Of a stretch of DNA of 64,000 nucleotides, positions 24,960 through 33,419 are shown one piece after another. How positions within the stretch are numbered: the stretch's first letter is position 1; each line of letters opens with the position of its first letter. The stretch lies in contig CANSAE010000005.1 in NCBI GenBank assembly GCA_947644595.1, forward strand, positions 114,447 to 178,446, given 5' to 3'. Under the pieces are notes generated by a model. The model saw only the letters and a list, made by a program, of their open reading frames with translations, was not told where the DNA came from and made no database searches. The DNA comes from an uncultured Clostridia bacterium (GTDB lineage: Bacteria; Bacillota; Clostridia; Oscillospirales; Oscillospiraceae). The position numbers and the translations under genes are program-made.

Positions 24960-26195
24960 ATGAATCAAACAAAGAAAAACGCTGTCATGACAGCGATCGG
25001 TTGTGGATTGATCATGTTCGCAAACGGCGGCATGACAAATACGTTTGCACTGAATCTTCCAGAGTTTGTGGTAGCGTTCAATGAATCTGCGGCAACGATT
25101 GCAATTGCTGTCACTGTTGGCACCTTATTCAGCTTTGTGTTGAGTCTTGTCGGCGGTAAAATTATCCAGAAACTGACTCCGCGTGTCACCTTATTCATCG
25201 CATCCCTTTGTACTTTTGCATATGGCTTGATGCACTATCTGGCACCGAATGTTACATGGCTCTATATTGCAGGTATGCTTTCTGGTTTTGTTTTAGCCCT
25301 TGGTATGCATGCTTGTATCGCCGGCGTTTTGGTTGGTCATGCTGGATACTTCGGAAATAAGATTTCCAGCACACTGGCTCTGGTGTTTGCAGTCACTACC
25401 TTGGGAAGCGCGGTCTATCAGTTCCTGATGGGGCAACTCAATGTGATTGTGGGCTGGCGCATGTCTTTTCTTATTTTCGGTATTGTTTCTGCGGCGATTG
25501 GCATTATTGGAAACGTTTTGTTCCTGAAACCGCCGGTTTACGATGAAAGTGCTGGCACGGCGGAGGAAGAAGCAGCCGCTCCGGAGTTGGATGGAATGTC
25601 TGCCTCCGAGGTTCTCAAAACACCTTCTTTTTACCTTCTGTTTATCGGCATCGCCATGTCCGCTATGATGATGGCGGGTATGTCCACTTATGCTACGAGT
25701 TTCTGGCAGACCTACGGCCTTAGTGCAACGACTTCTGCTACGATTCTCAGCTTGCTGTCTTTGGCAACAATGCTCGGTTCTTATCTTTCTGGTCTTGTCA
25801 TGCAGAAATGGGGCGGAAAGGTATATGTATGTTTCATTTTTATTGGCTTTGCGATTGGCATTGTTCTGGAATGCCTGTGGCCCAGTACTCAGATCACAGC
25901 CTTATTGTTCATTGCACTGTTCTTCCTGATGTGGGGTATTGCAGGCAGTGCCATCTCTTCTCAACTGGTGCCCTCTATTTTTGGCGCTAAGCACTATAAT
26001 GTTATCAACCCGATTTTCATGGGGGCATTTTATCTGGGCTGCGCCCTAACCTCTGTGTTGGTGGGTACCATCGCTACTGCACATGGCTACATTGTTGCCT
26101 ACTATGTTCTCGGCGGTTTTGCTATTGTCGGTCTCATTTGCTGTCTCTTGGCGTTGGCACTGTCCCCGTATAAGAAATTGGCAAACAAAGAATGA
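24960..26195 (+). CDS. MFS transporter (OFA/oxalate-formate-like)
   Basis: A 411-aa, twelve-helix protein. N-terminal hydrophobic segments and the early GGMTNTFALNLPEFV sequence fit MFS anion antiporters of the OFA/monocarboxylate type. A cytoplasmic loop rich in acidic residues lies in the middle (about 195-220). Start at 24960 with a GAGAGG SD. It is the last gene of the codirectional cluster and probably imports the organic acid used by the two ADHs and the enoate reductase, or exports its product. The following 54 bp end in the right arm of the integrated element. Confidence 0.88.
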   Translation: MNQTKKNAVMTAIGCGLIMFANGGMTNTFALNLPEFVVAFNESAATIAIAVTVGTLFSFVLSLVGGKIIQKLTPRVTLFIASLCTFAYGLMHYLAPNVTWLYIAGMLSGFVLALGMHACIAGVLVGHAGYFGNKISSTLALVFAVTTLGSAVYQFLMGQLNVIVGWRMSFLIFGIVSAAIGIIGNVLFLKPPVYDESAGTAEEEAAAPELDGMSASEVLKTPSFYLLFIGIAMSAMMMAGMSTYATSFWQTYGLSATTSATILSLLSLATMLGSYLSGLVMQKWGGKVYVCFIFIGFAIGIVLECLWPSTQITALLFIALFFLMWGIAGSAISSQLVPSIFGAKHYNVINPIFMGAFYLGCALTSVLVGTIATAHGYIVAYYVLGGFAIVGLICCLLALALSPYKKLANKE

Positions 26196-26249
26196 AGTAG
26201 CTTGTAATATAGGTAGCATGAAAGATATCTGAATTTCATATTGTTCTTA

Positions 26250-26338
26250 AAAAACAGGCCTGAAACTCACGTTTCAGGCCAGTTTTGCTGTTTTTGGGAA
26301 CTTTTTCTGGGGTGTTGATTTGGGCTGACCCAAACGGG
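26250..26338 (+). other. Right arm of element 4, att core lost
   Basis: AAACAGGCCTGAAAC..GTTTCAGGCC hairpin and the following 50 nt match the arm at 2539-2640, but the tRNA 3' half is gone and only one TGACCC motif remains. The element next to it can no longer excise precisely at this end. Confidence 0.75.
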
Positions 26339-26342
26339 AAAA

Positions 26343-27499
26343 CTACATCGCTTTGGAGAGAAAACTTCCTACTTTTTCGGCGGCGTCTTGCTTCATGGCC
26401 GGGGTAATGTGGCCGTAGGTGTCGAGGGTGAATCCTGCGGAGTAGTGACCCAGCAGGCCGGAGAGTGTTTTCACATCTACACCATTTTGCAGTGCCAGCA
26501 TTGCGAAGGTGTGGCGGCGAGCATGGAAACGAACTTTTTCTAATCCTGCCCGTTTCAACACTCTATGCAGCATCTTGAGGACGCTGTCTGGTGAGATCGG
26601 GCCGCCTGTTGGCGAAGAGAATACATATTCGGAGAAACCATTTTCCCGGTCTTTCTTCTGTTTTAGGATTTCTGCCACTTCTGGCGGTACGATGATCTGC
26701 CGATAGGCACTTTTCGTTTTGAGAGGGGATTCCTTTACTTCTCCGTCTGTTCTGGTGATTTGCCGTTGGATGTAGATACTGTTTGCGTTGAAATCTATGT
26801 CTGTCCATTTTAGACCGAGTAGTTCTCCTCGCCGTAGGCCTGTTGCGAGTTCGGTAAAGTACAGCTCAAATACGCCTGACTTTTTAGCTTCCTCAAAAAA
26901 CTTTTGTAAGTCAGTCAGAGGGAGAATCTCAATTTCCTTTTGCTCTTTCTTGGGGAGTATACAACGGCTTGTCGGGTTCTCAGAGATGAGTTTCTCATCG
27001 ATGGCCCGGTTCATAGCGTGGGAAATGAAGCAGTGAATATTGCGTACAGATTTGGCAGACAAGCCTTTTGGCTTGTTCTGCGATTCTTTTCTTTGTACTC
27101 TGCGCTCTCGCTCATGCGGTTGTAGAACTGTTGCAAGTCGTTGGTGGTGAGCTTGTTCAGTTTGATTGTAGCGATAGGATCATTTTTGATTTGATTATCC
27201 AAAAATCCTGTGTAGTTTGTGAGGGAGGAGGGACGGAGATAAACCTTGCCGTAATTGTCCAGCCAGTATCTTAGCCATTCTGATAGGGTGAACTGGTCTG
27301 CTCGGCTGATATCTAAGTCACGAGTTTCCTCGATAGCAGCTTTCAGCTTCTCTTTCACCTCAGACTGTGACTTGCCGAGGACATTCTTGAACTTCTGCTT
27401 TCCGGTCTCTGGGTCATAGCCAACGGTGTATCGACCTTCCCATCTTCCGTCAGACCGTTTACGGATACTACCTTCACCATTTGCTCTGCGTTTTGCCAT
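26343..27499 (-). pseudogene. int: Frameshifted integrase of element 4
   Basis: Clearly the same integrase as those at 2657 and 10018. The N-terminal part (27499-27011) reads through the core-binding domain to MSESAEYKEK, where a one-base deletion at about 27105 shifts the frame. The catalytic half continues in another frame (26343-27062) with GLRRGELLGLKW, HARRH and GHYSAGFTLDTYGHI preserved. A single event probably inactivated the gene. Confidence 0.9.
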
Positions 27500-27511
27500 G
27501 GTTATCCCTCC

Positions 27512-27874
27512 TTAGCCCATGATGCCGACCTTGTTACCGTTCTCACGCATGGTCTCATCGTAGGTCACAGTGCCTTCGCCCTGACTCTCAAACCAGCCGA
27601 AACCGGGAACGTAGACCATGTCGCCGGCCTGTACGGATTGATTGGTGACAGGCTGTTGAATTGCAGGTTTGGGAGTTGACTCTGGGGTCGGTTCAATGAT
27701 TTCAATAACGGGTTCTTCGATTTCCACTTCCGGTGTTGGGATAGGTGTTGCCATTACTTCCACCTGCGGTGGTTCTGGTGCCGGCATAGTTTCCTCTGCC
27801 TGACTCGGTTGCTTATGTAGCCCGATGCAGACTGCCGCGCAGAGAATCGCTGTGGGTATGATTGCTTTCTTCAT
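27512..27874 (-). CDS. Small secreted Pro/Glu-rich backbone protein, second copy
   Basis: A 120-aa paralogue of the protein at 3826. It has the same signal peptide (MKKAIIPTAILCAAVCIG), a P-E-P and E-rich centre, and a near-identical C-terminus with MVYVPGFGWFESQGEGT. It starts at 27874, supported by the conserved start of its paralogue. It ends 12 nt before the integrase start, the same arrangement as in element 1. The ends are well conserved and the centre is variable, which suggests a secreted protein whose C-terminal motif matters. Function unknown. Confidence 0.75.
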   Translation of the reverse strand: MKKAIIPTAILCAAVCIGLHKQPSQAEETMPAPEPPQVEVMATPIPTPEVEIEEPVIEIIEPTPESTPKPAIQQPVTNQSVQAGDMVYVPGFGWFESQGEGTVTYDETMRENGNKVGIMG

Positions 27875-27987
27875 GTGTGGTTCAGCTCCTTTGTTTTTGG
27901 TAACCACAACACATACCACACCTCAGTCGAAATAGCTACTGAAATATTTTTGTTTTTCTTTGTTTATTGCGACGCAAATTTTGAGGG

Positions 27988-29217
27988 TCACATCATCGCT
28001 GTAATATCATCTATCTTGTGTCCCATTGCCAGCTGCTTTCTCATGAGTTTCTTCCACCGCTTACGGTCAATACGGTGTGGAATTGTAGTAGCATCCCTTA
28101 CGGGAGTACGGACTGGAATAGATTCCAGAGCTGCGCCGAGTTGTACCACAGCGCCCATAACGCCAACGAGACGGGCGGAACGAGTAACAGCCACGGACTG
28201 AGGTGTATCTGTGGCAGGTTGATTTTCGGCAGAGAAAAAGATTTCTCTGTCTTCTTCCCAGCCTGTTCCACCGCTCGCTGTAACGCCTTCACAGCGTTCG
28301 TCAGCTCGTCGATTTGGGTGCAGGTTGGGTAGTTCGTCGGCTTCTTGGAAATCTCCCACAGAAGGGCTATCATCTCGTTCCAGTCCTCCTGAGATGGACT
28401 CCATGCCGTAGCCGGACGATTCCGCTGCTTCAATTCCTCCATGGACAATTTCTGCTCGGTTACGGAGCTCAGCTTCCATCATCTCCTTTGTGTATTTGAG
28501 TTCGTGCAGTCGGTCATCCCGACACTTCATCCCATTGGGACAGGTGTAGGTGATACTCTTGCGGGTGTCTGTCCACTTGACATCGTAACCCTCAGATTTC
28601 ATCAGTGACTTGAATTCTTCTTTGCTCCGGGCGTACCGCATGCAATCGTCGATGACTGCCATGAGCTGCCACTTCCAACTCTCACCCTTTGCTGCCGAGC
28701 GGTATTCCCGGCTGCTCATCCCTTGTGATTTCTTTTCCTGCTTTTCAGGCAGGATGGAGAGCCCATGCGCTGAGCAAATCTCATCGTTCGTTTGCCGATG
28801 CTTCATGAGGTCGGCAGTATTTTGATGCAGTTTTTTCCCCGTCTCAAAGCTGATGCTGTTCACCACGATATGGTTATGGATATGATCGGCGTCGATGTGC
28901 GTAGCCACCACTGCTTCATAACCGGGGAATTCTCGCTGTGCCAGTTCTACACCGATAGCGTTTACCTCTTGTGGAGTCACCTTTTCGTCCGGAGAAAAGG
29001 ACTGCACGAAATGAAAGAATTGCTGACCATCGGTTTTCTTGAAATGCTGTTTGGTGGTCAGCATTTCTGTATAGGCAGATTGAGCGACACAGTTGCTGCC
29101 CGTCACCAACCACAGATCATCGATCCGGGTTTTCTCATCCTGCGTTATGTATCGAAGAACACCGGCAAGTGTTCCGGCGGTCTGTTTGGCGTTTCGTATT
29201 GCTGTGAACGTCGCCAT
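27988..29217 (-). CDS. mobA: MOBP-type relaxase (MobA/MbeA family)
   Basis: A 409-aa protein. The N-terminal relaxase domain (about 1-160) has the HUH-like metal motif HIDADHIHNHIVVNS and an N-terminal region with TAGTLAGVLRYITQDEKT typical of MOBP nicking enzymes. The tail (about 265-409) is low-complexity and overlaps a second gene. It starts one nt inside the mobC stop (TGATG). It should nick oriT and lead the strand to a helper conjugation channel, since no coupling protein or type IV genes are present in the window. The element is therefore mobilizable rather than self-transmissible. Confidence 0.9.
   Translation of the reverse strand: MATFTAIRNAKQTAGTLAGVLRYITQDEKTRIDDLWLVTGSNCVAQSAYTEMLTTKQHFKKTDGQQFFHFVQSFSPDEKVTPQEVNAIGVELAQREFPGYEAVVATHIDADHIHNHIVVNSISFETGKKLHQNTADLMKHRQTNDEICSAHGLSILPEKQEKKSQGMSSREYRSAAKGESWKWQLMAVIDDCMRYARSKEEFKSLMKSEGYDVKWTDTRKSITYTCPNGMKCRDDRLHELKYTKEMMEAELRNRAEIVHGGIEAAESSGYGMESISGGLERDDSPSVGDFQEADELPNLHPNRRADERCEGVTASGGTGWEEDREIFFSAENQPATDTPQSVAVTRSARLVGVMGAVVQLGAALESIPVRTPVRDATTIPHRIDRKRWKKLMRKQLAMGHKIDDITAMM
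28098..28442 (-). CDS. MobB-like protein nested inside mobA in another frame
   Basis: A 114-aa ORF entirely inside mobA, in a different frame. It has a helical N-terminus (EDWNEMIALLWEISKKP), a coiled-coil-like segment (IDELTNAVKALQRAVEQAGKK) and one clear membrane helix (WLLLVPPVSLALWALW). ColE1 mbeB is nested in mbeA in the same way, with similar size and helical content. The ATG at 28442 has no strong SD; a TTG two codons upstream is an alternative. Translational coupling would be needed. Confidence 0.55.
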   Translation of the reverse strand: MEELKQRNRPATAWSPSQEDWNEMIALLWEISKKPTNYPTCTQIDELTNAVKALQRAVEQAGKKTEKSFSLPKINLPQIHLSPWLLLVPPVSLALWALWYNSAQLWNLFQSVLP

Positions 29218-29531
29218 CAGGTCACCTCGTCAGTGATGCGTTTCACTTGTTCACACAAGGTTGTATAAGCACTTATCATGTCGCTACTATTGAGGACTTC
29301 GATTCGACCCATATTTGCCAGCGTAGTAAGTTGATTAAGATTCCGACCATGGGCTTTTAGTTCTGATAGGACTTCTTCCAGGCCGGTGATCTCAACGATT
29401 TCTTTGCCCAGACCGCAAACGGTGAGATACTCCGTTACGGTCATCTTTGCCTTTTTCGCTCGCTTCTGGATCTCCTTTTTATCCGCCGGTGTCATTCGTG
29501 CCGTGATGATCGCGGTTTTCTTTTGCGCCAT
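29217..29531 (-). CDS. mobC: MobC-like relaxosome protein
   Basis: A 104-aa protein with an N-terminal ribbon-helix-helix (ITARMTPADKKEIQKRAKKAKMTVTEYLTVCGLG) and a helical C-terminus (LNQLTTLANMGRIEV). This is typical of MobC/plasmid mobilization relaxosome proteins. It overlaps the mobA start. It binds oriT and helps the relaxase open the nick site. The inverted-repeat element just upstream (29563) is the natural oriT candidate. Confidence 0.88.
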   Translation of the reverse strand: MAQKKTAIITARMTPADKKEIQKRAKKAKMTVTEYLTVCGLGKEIVEITGLEEVLSELKAHGRNLNQLTTLANMGRIEVLNSSDMISAYTTLCEQVKRITDEVT

Positions 29532-29562
29532 TCGTTCTTTTCTGCCCTTTCATTAGAATCGT

Positions 29563-29675
29563 TCGTGGACATTCGATACCCCTTTTCGTTGGTTTCTGTC
29601 GATTCCAGTGTAACAGATACTGGGTGTCGAATCCTATCAAAAGGAAAAGGCTGGACAATGATGTCCAGCCTTTTC
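29563..29675. repeat. TTCGATACC inverted-repeat element, copy b; candidate oriT
   Basis: ATTCGATACCCCTTTTCG (29571) and GGTGTCGAATCC/AAAAGG (29622-29643) are inverted halves. A CCAGT..ACTGG dyad sits between them, and a terminator-like hairpin AAGGCTGGACA/TGTCCAGCCTT follows. It lies 30 nt upstream of mobC, the usual place for oriT of MOBP systems. The nick site itself cannot be told. Confidence 0.5.
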
Positions 29676-29685
29676 CTTTCAAGCG

Positions 29686-29720
29686 CAAGAGCGCCGAGGG
29701 CATAAACCCCGGCGCTCTTG
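29686..29720 (-). terminator. Terminator after rhuM
   Basis: CAAGAGCGCCG and CGGCGCTCTTG form an 11-bp perfect stem with a 13-nt loop. It lies 12 nt beyond the rhuM stop. The T-tract is weak. Confidence 0.6.
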
Positions 29721-29731
29721 CCCGCGTTGTA

Positions 29732-30796
29732 TTACATTGTCGGTCCGATCTGCTGTTCATTGGAAATATTCACGATATCTTCATCCTCTTGAGTCGCAGC
29801 AATCAGCTTATCAAAATCACTTTGGTATAAGCGATCTTGAATGATCCTGTACTGCTCAAACTCGCTTTCCGCAAATGCCTTTGCGATCGCTGCGGTCACT
29901 TTCCCTTTGTCCTGCAAAATCTCAGCGTCATTAAACTGTAAGAAAGCATCCAGCTTTGACGCCCAATCCGCCATCGTCATTGGGATATGACGCCGCGCCT
30001 GCCGTGTTGCATAGTCAAGATACATCGTCACGATCTCATTCAGTTCCTGCATCTCATCCACGGACAAATAATTCTTGGCGATGGAGACATCGGCTTTCAC
30101 GATTTTCCCATCCGGGGCGTTGTGCCATGATGTCAGCCCCATATGTTCCTTCGTATGATCCGCTCGTGCCACGATCACTTCAGCTGCGGTACTGCCGTGA
30201 ACGGCATAGTGCATCTTGTTTTGCACAGTCGCAAAAAAGTCCTTTGTGATTTGGCTATCCAAGGAGTAGTCAACCGCTGTGGCGTATATATCCGTAATCT
30301 TTTGATAAAACCGGCGCTCACTGGCGCGAATCTCCTGAATCTCAGAAATCAGGTGGTCAAAGTAATCCTCACCAAAGACCTGTCCATTGATAAGCCGCTC
30401 TTTATCCAGCACATACCCCTGCTTGGCAAAGGTGTCCAGCACCTTCGTTGCCCACTGGCGAAACTGTGTGGCCCGTTGAGAATTGACCCGATAGCCCACC
30501 GCGATGATGGCAGGCAGGGAGTAAAACTTATATTGATAGGTCTTTCCGTTGTCCGCAACTTGTGCAAAAAATGCACAAGTTGAATTTTCGTCCAACTCGC
30601 CACTTTCAAATATCTTCTTCAGATGCTTCGTGACAACACTGCGTTCCACATCAAAAAGCTCGCTGATGGCCTTTTGCGTCAGCCAGACATTGTTGTCCTG
30701 TACGCGTACTTCGATCCCCTCTTCGTGAGCGTCCTTTGTAAAGACGAGGAAATCGACTGTGCTGTTGCGAATCTGGAGTTTGTTTTCCGGCATCAT
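29732..30796 (-). CDS. rhuM: Virulence RhuM family protein
   Basis: A 354-aa protein that matches the RhuM family from N- to C-terminus. It has the winged-HTH-like start (VWLTQKAISELFDVERSVVTKHLKKIF), FYSLPAIIAVGYRVNSQRATQFRQWAT, and the central domain (TDIYATAVDYSLDSQITKDFFATVQNKMHYAVHG). The family is common on genomic islands and may be a toxin-antitoxin- or Fic-linked regulator. It starts at 30796 with a GAGGTGAG-type SD. It is cargo next to the mob genes and has its own terminator. Confidence 0.88.
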   Translation of the reverse strand: MMPENKLQIRNSTVDFLVFTKDAHEEGIEVRVQDNNVWLTQKAISELFDVERSVVTKHLKKIFESGELDENSTCAFFAQVADNGKTYQYKFYSLPAIIAVGYRVNSQRATQFRQWATKVLDTFAKQGYVLDKERLINGQVFGEDYFDHLISEIQEIRASERRFYQKITDIYATAVDYSLDSQITKDFFATVQNKMHYAVHGSTAAEVIVARADHTKEHMGLTSWHNAPDGKIVKADVSIAKNYLSVDEMQELNEIVTMYLDYATRQARRHIPMTMADWASKLDAFLQFNDAEILQDKGKVTAAIAKAFAESEFEQYRIIQDRLYQSDFDKLIAATQEDEDIVNISNEQQIGPTM

Positions 30797-30854
30797 ATTC
30801 TCACCTCTTACTCGTTATAGTATAGCATATCTGTTCTCGAATTGAAATGCCGAA

Positions 30855-30916
30855 CTTCTATCGGGTGTCGAATCCTATCAAAAGGAAAAGACCGGACATG
30901 TTTGTCCGGCCTTTTT
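30855..30916. repeat. Inverted-repeat element, right half only (copy c)
   Basis: GGGTGTCGAATCCTATCAAAAGG plus the hairpin CCGGACA/TGTCCGG and a T-rich tail match the right half of copies a and b. The left half is absent. It lies between the phosphatase (3' end) and rhuM (5' end), so the hairpin could end transcription of the phosphatase gene. Confidence 0.65.
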
Positions 30917-30926
30917 GCTGTTCAAA

Positions 30927-31682
30927 TCAATCTTCGAGTACAATACAATTCACGATTCCACTACGGACTGTGCAGGCATCTAAAGCGATGATCCCTGTGC
31001 CGTAATATGGACTGAAATCGGCGTCCGGTCCAAACTCAGAACCGTGCCCGTCTAATTTGCTGTGGCCAAATGAGGTGTTCCAGTGACCGCATAGAATCGT
31101 TTTGTTTTCTTCCATAACGCCCTGAGCCGCCGCGACCATTCCATTGTACCATCTTGCCCGTACCCACTCTTGAGCAGAGGCATCCCTCCATTGAGCGATG
31201 TAACTGAAGCTGCCGTCACGTTCACGGACACATGGGATCCAACCATGTACAAAAATATACTTTTCAGTTTCAAAGTAATCTACCATGGAAGGGATGATCG
31301 TTTGGTAGAGTGGAGTCTCTTTGATTGCGTCAACAAATTCCAGGGGTTGGCGTCTGACCAACTTTGGAAAATAATCTGTGAGCCAAAGGGCTGTATCGTA
31401 TGTACCGTTGGACACATGGTGCTGATATGCAATCCCCATATCGGTGGTGGCGAATTCCACAAACAAGTCTTCGTGATTGCCTTTTATGAGAATGACCTCA
31501 TCTCGGCTCATCAAATCAAGTATAAAATTTTGCAGTTCTTTTGGCTCTTTTCCACGGTCAAACAAATCACCCAGAATAACCAGTTTATGGGGTTCCTGGT
31601 CTTCGAAGTACCTGGCTTCAGTGAGAGCTTTTATCAATGGTGTATAGAAGCCGTGGATATCGGAGGTCACATAGTATTTCAT
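30927..31682 (-). CDS. Serine/threonine-type metallophosphoesterase
   Basis: A 251-aa calcineurin-like phosphatase with SDIHG, GDLFDRG, KGNHEDL and a later GHWNTSFGH. These are the metal-ligand blocks of the PPP family (ApaH/PrpE-like). The ATG at 31682 has an AGAGGTG SD. It could dephosphorylate proteins or hydrolyse Ap4A-like nucleotides; it has no extra domains to decide. The gene is alone between a transcription-terminating repeat and the 85-nt repeat. A kinase lies 9 kb away on the same island, but there is no direct link. Confidence 0.88.
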   Translation of the reverse strand: MKYYVTSDIHGFYTPLIKALTEARYFEDQEPHKLVILGDLFDRGKEPKELQNFILDLMSRDEVILIKGNHEDLFVEFATTDMGIAYQHHVSNGTYDTALWLTDYFPKLVRRQPLEFVDAIKETPLYQTIIPSMVDYFETEKYIFVHGWIPCVRERDGSFSYIAQWRDASAQEWVRARWYNGMVAAAQGVMEENKTILCGHWNTSFGHSKLDGHGSEFGPDADFSPYYGTGIIALDACTVRSGIVNCIVLED

Positions 31683-31767
31683 GGTGTTCACCTCTTGGAG
31701 TGGTAGGCTTATTTTACCATATTTGAGGTGATATAGGAAGTGGACCTGAGCTTATCTTTCTGCCATT

Positions 31768-31863
31768 CTCCCCTTCAGGGGCTGGGGGTGCGGGGGCTTT
31801 TCCCCCGCTACTGCGTCCGGTGTATAGCCGGGCGCTATGCTTGCCCTACCTAAATCGGTAGGT
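31768..31863 (+). repeat. 85-nt structured repeat, copy 3
   Basis: Hairpins CCCCTTCAGGGG, GCGGGGG..CCCCCGC, GTCCGGTGTATAGCCGGGC and a fourth CCTACCtaaatcGGTAGG. Compared with copy 2, the last stem has changed while keeping pairing. It is followed directly by a degraded HTH gene. Confidence 0.75.
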
Positions 31864-31867
31864 TTGT

Positions 31868-31967
31868 TGTCCCGCACAGGAGACGAGATAGCAGTACACG
31901 GTGAACTCATTTGGCGTTAGACCGTAGCGGAAGATCTCGTTGCTCATTTGAAAAAGTTCGTGGACAT
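31868..31967 (-). pseudogene. 5' fragment of the element HTH gene
   Basis: Minus-strand reading gives MSTNFF, then a one-base deletion that creates a stop. The next frame gives MSNEIFRYGLTPNEFTVYCYLVSCAGQ, matching the start of the HTH gene at 11937. Everything after about 33 codons is missing. It marks another backbone-cargo border of a degraded element. Confidence 0.8.
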
Positions 31968-32046
31968 TCGATATCTCTTTTCGTTGCTTCCTGTCGATTT
32001 CAGTGTAACAGATACCAGATGTCGAATCCTACCAAAAGGAAAAGAT
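31965..32046. repeat. Inverted-repeat element, copy d
   Basis: CATTCGATATCTCTTTTCG is followed, about 35 nt on, by GATGTCGAATCCTACCAAAAGG. It has the same position relative to the HTH gene as copy a. The trailing terminator hairpin is absent. Confidence 0.65.
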
Positions 32047-32137
32047 TTGAAAATGAAGTTGTTATCGTGACCGGCGACTTCCGTTTAAATAAAAAGTGCT
32101 GTCTCAAATGCACTGCCATAGAAAAACGGACAATAGG

Positions 32138-32186
32138 AAAAACACCCCCTGATGTAGGAAAATAGATTACATCAGGGGGTGTTTTT
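32138..32186 (+). terminator. Bidirectional terminator
   Basis: AAAACACCCCCTGATGTA and TACATCAGGGGGTGTTTT form an 18-bp perfect stem followed by T. It sits between the degraded repeat region and the TetR remnant. Confidence 0.8.
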
Positions 32187-32237
32187 GCTCTGCCCGCTCT
32201 ATCCGGAGTGATGCAGATGGGACGGCGGTGATTTTGA

Positions 32238-32759
32238 TTATCTTGTATAGATCAGATGATATGTACCATGGCGGATCAGGGAGCTGAACAGCTTTTTGAA
32301 TTCAGCTTCCTCCATTGTGACCTTACCGCTGTTCCACAAGATAAGGAGATTAAACATACTATGGATCGTATGATAAAAAATGATCTCGGCCTGTTCTCCG
32401 GATATATAGCTTTTTCGAATCCATTCAGGCAGCGCTTTTTCACGTAATAACTCGTACAGAATGTCTGTGGCCCGGTTTGGCTTGTCAATGCTACCGAGGG
32501 AAAAGAGGATATACGCATCGTCCGGATATTCTTTTACGCAACGAAATAGACCCTCGCGGCAAACATCACTGTTTGCATCAAATCTGTATTCATCAACAAT
32601 GGCAGACGCAAAGCGCTCGGCAGCCTCCCGCTCCAACGCTTTGCCTAATTCGATGATGTCGCAGTAGTATTTGTAGAACGTTCCCCGATTGATATTGGCA
32701 TCATCGCAAATGTCTTTCACCGTGATCTTGTGGAGCGGCTTAGTGCGTGACAATTTATT
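32238..32759 (-). pseudogene. TetR-type regulator truncated at its N-terminus
   Basis: The minus strand encodes NKLSRTKPLHKITVKDICDDANINRGTFYKYY..., the recognition-helix part of a TetR HTH, followed by a normal C-terminal ligand domain to a stop. The first 10 or so residues that a TetR protein should have, and any nearby Met, are missing. The frame runs on into antisense of the flavin-reductase fragment. The two genes were probably a divergent pair whose 5' ends were both deleted. Confidence 0.7.
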
Positions 32760-33335
32760 GATATTCGCTTCGGCGTTGAGATCAAAGACCTGTCTGAACT
32801 TGCAGGCGTTGATGAAATCGTCGTTGCGACCGGCTCTCTTAAAGCACGCAAGCTGAATCTTCCCGGCAGCGAGCGCTTTATCACGGCTTCCGACTTCCTG
32901 CATGACGGTCAGCTGGCAGGAGACAAAGTCGTGGTGATCGGCGGCGGTATTACCGGCTGTGAAATCGCCTATGAGATGGCGCTCAAAGGCAAGCAGGTCC
33001 AGATTGTCGAGGCTATGGACGACATCCTGATCGCTCCCGGTACCAGTAATGCGAATACCAGTTTCCTGCGTGATGCGTTCGAGTATTACAAGGTGCCTGT
33101 CTATACCTCCGCTAAGGTAGTAAGCGCCGATGAGAACAGCGTAACGATTCTCACGGAAGAAGGCAAGGAAGTCAAGCTGGAAGCTGACACCGTTGTGCAG
33201 GCTGTTGGCTTTGTACAGGGCATTCCCTTCGACATTGCCGGAACCGAGAATGTCCATATCATCGGCGATGCCAGCAAGATTTCCAATTTGCTCAATGCCG
33301 TACATAACGCTTACGATTTGGCCATGAGCCTGTAA
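32760..33335 (+). pseudogene. C-terminal fragment of an OYE-type flavin/NADH reductase
   Basis: Open in frame from about 32751 to 33335 and reading VEIKDLSELAGVDEIVVATGS, then VVVIGGGITGCEIAYEMAL and a C-terminal VHIIGDASKISNLLNAVHNAYD. This is the last third (NADH/FAD domain) of a 2-enoate-reductase-type enzyme, homologous to the end of the intact protein at 21554. The FMN barrel and iron-sulfur motifs are missing. An internal ATG at 32931 could give a short peptide, but no function is expected. Confidence 0.8.
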
Positions 33336-33419
33336 CATAACACAAGGCCGTTTCCCGCGGGACAGCGGGAAACGGCCCCGACGCTAACCCTCCATCAAAT
33401 TGGAAATGTGGTCATAACT

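Noticed and set aside
32238..33338. A 366-codon minus-strand frame as one regulator gene
   Set aside because: Only the part up to about 32759 is TetR-like. The rest is antisense to a clear flavin-reductase fragment on the plus strand.
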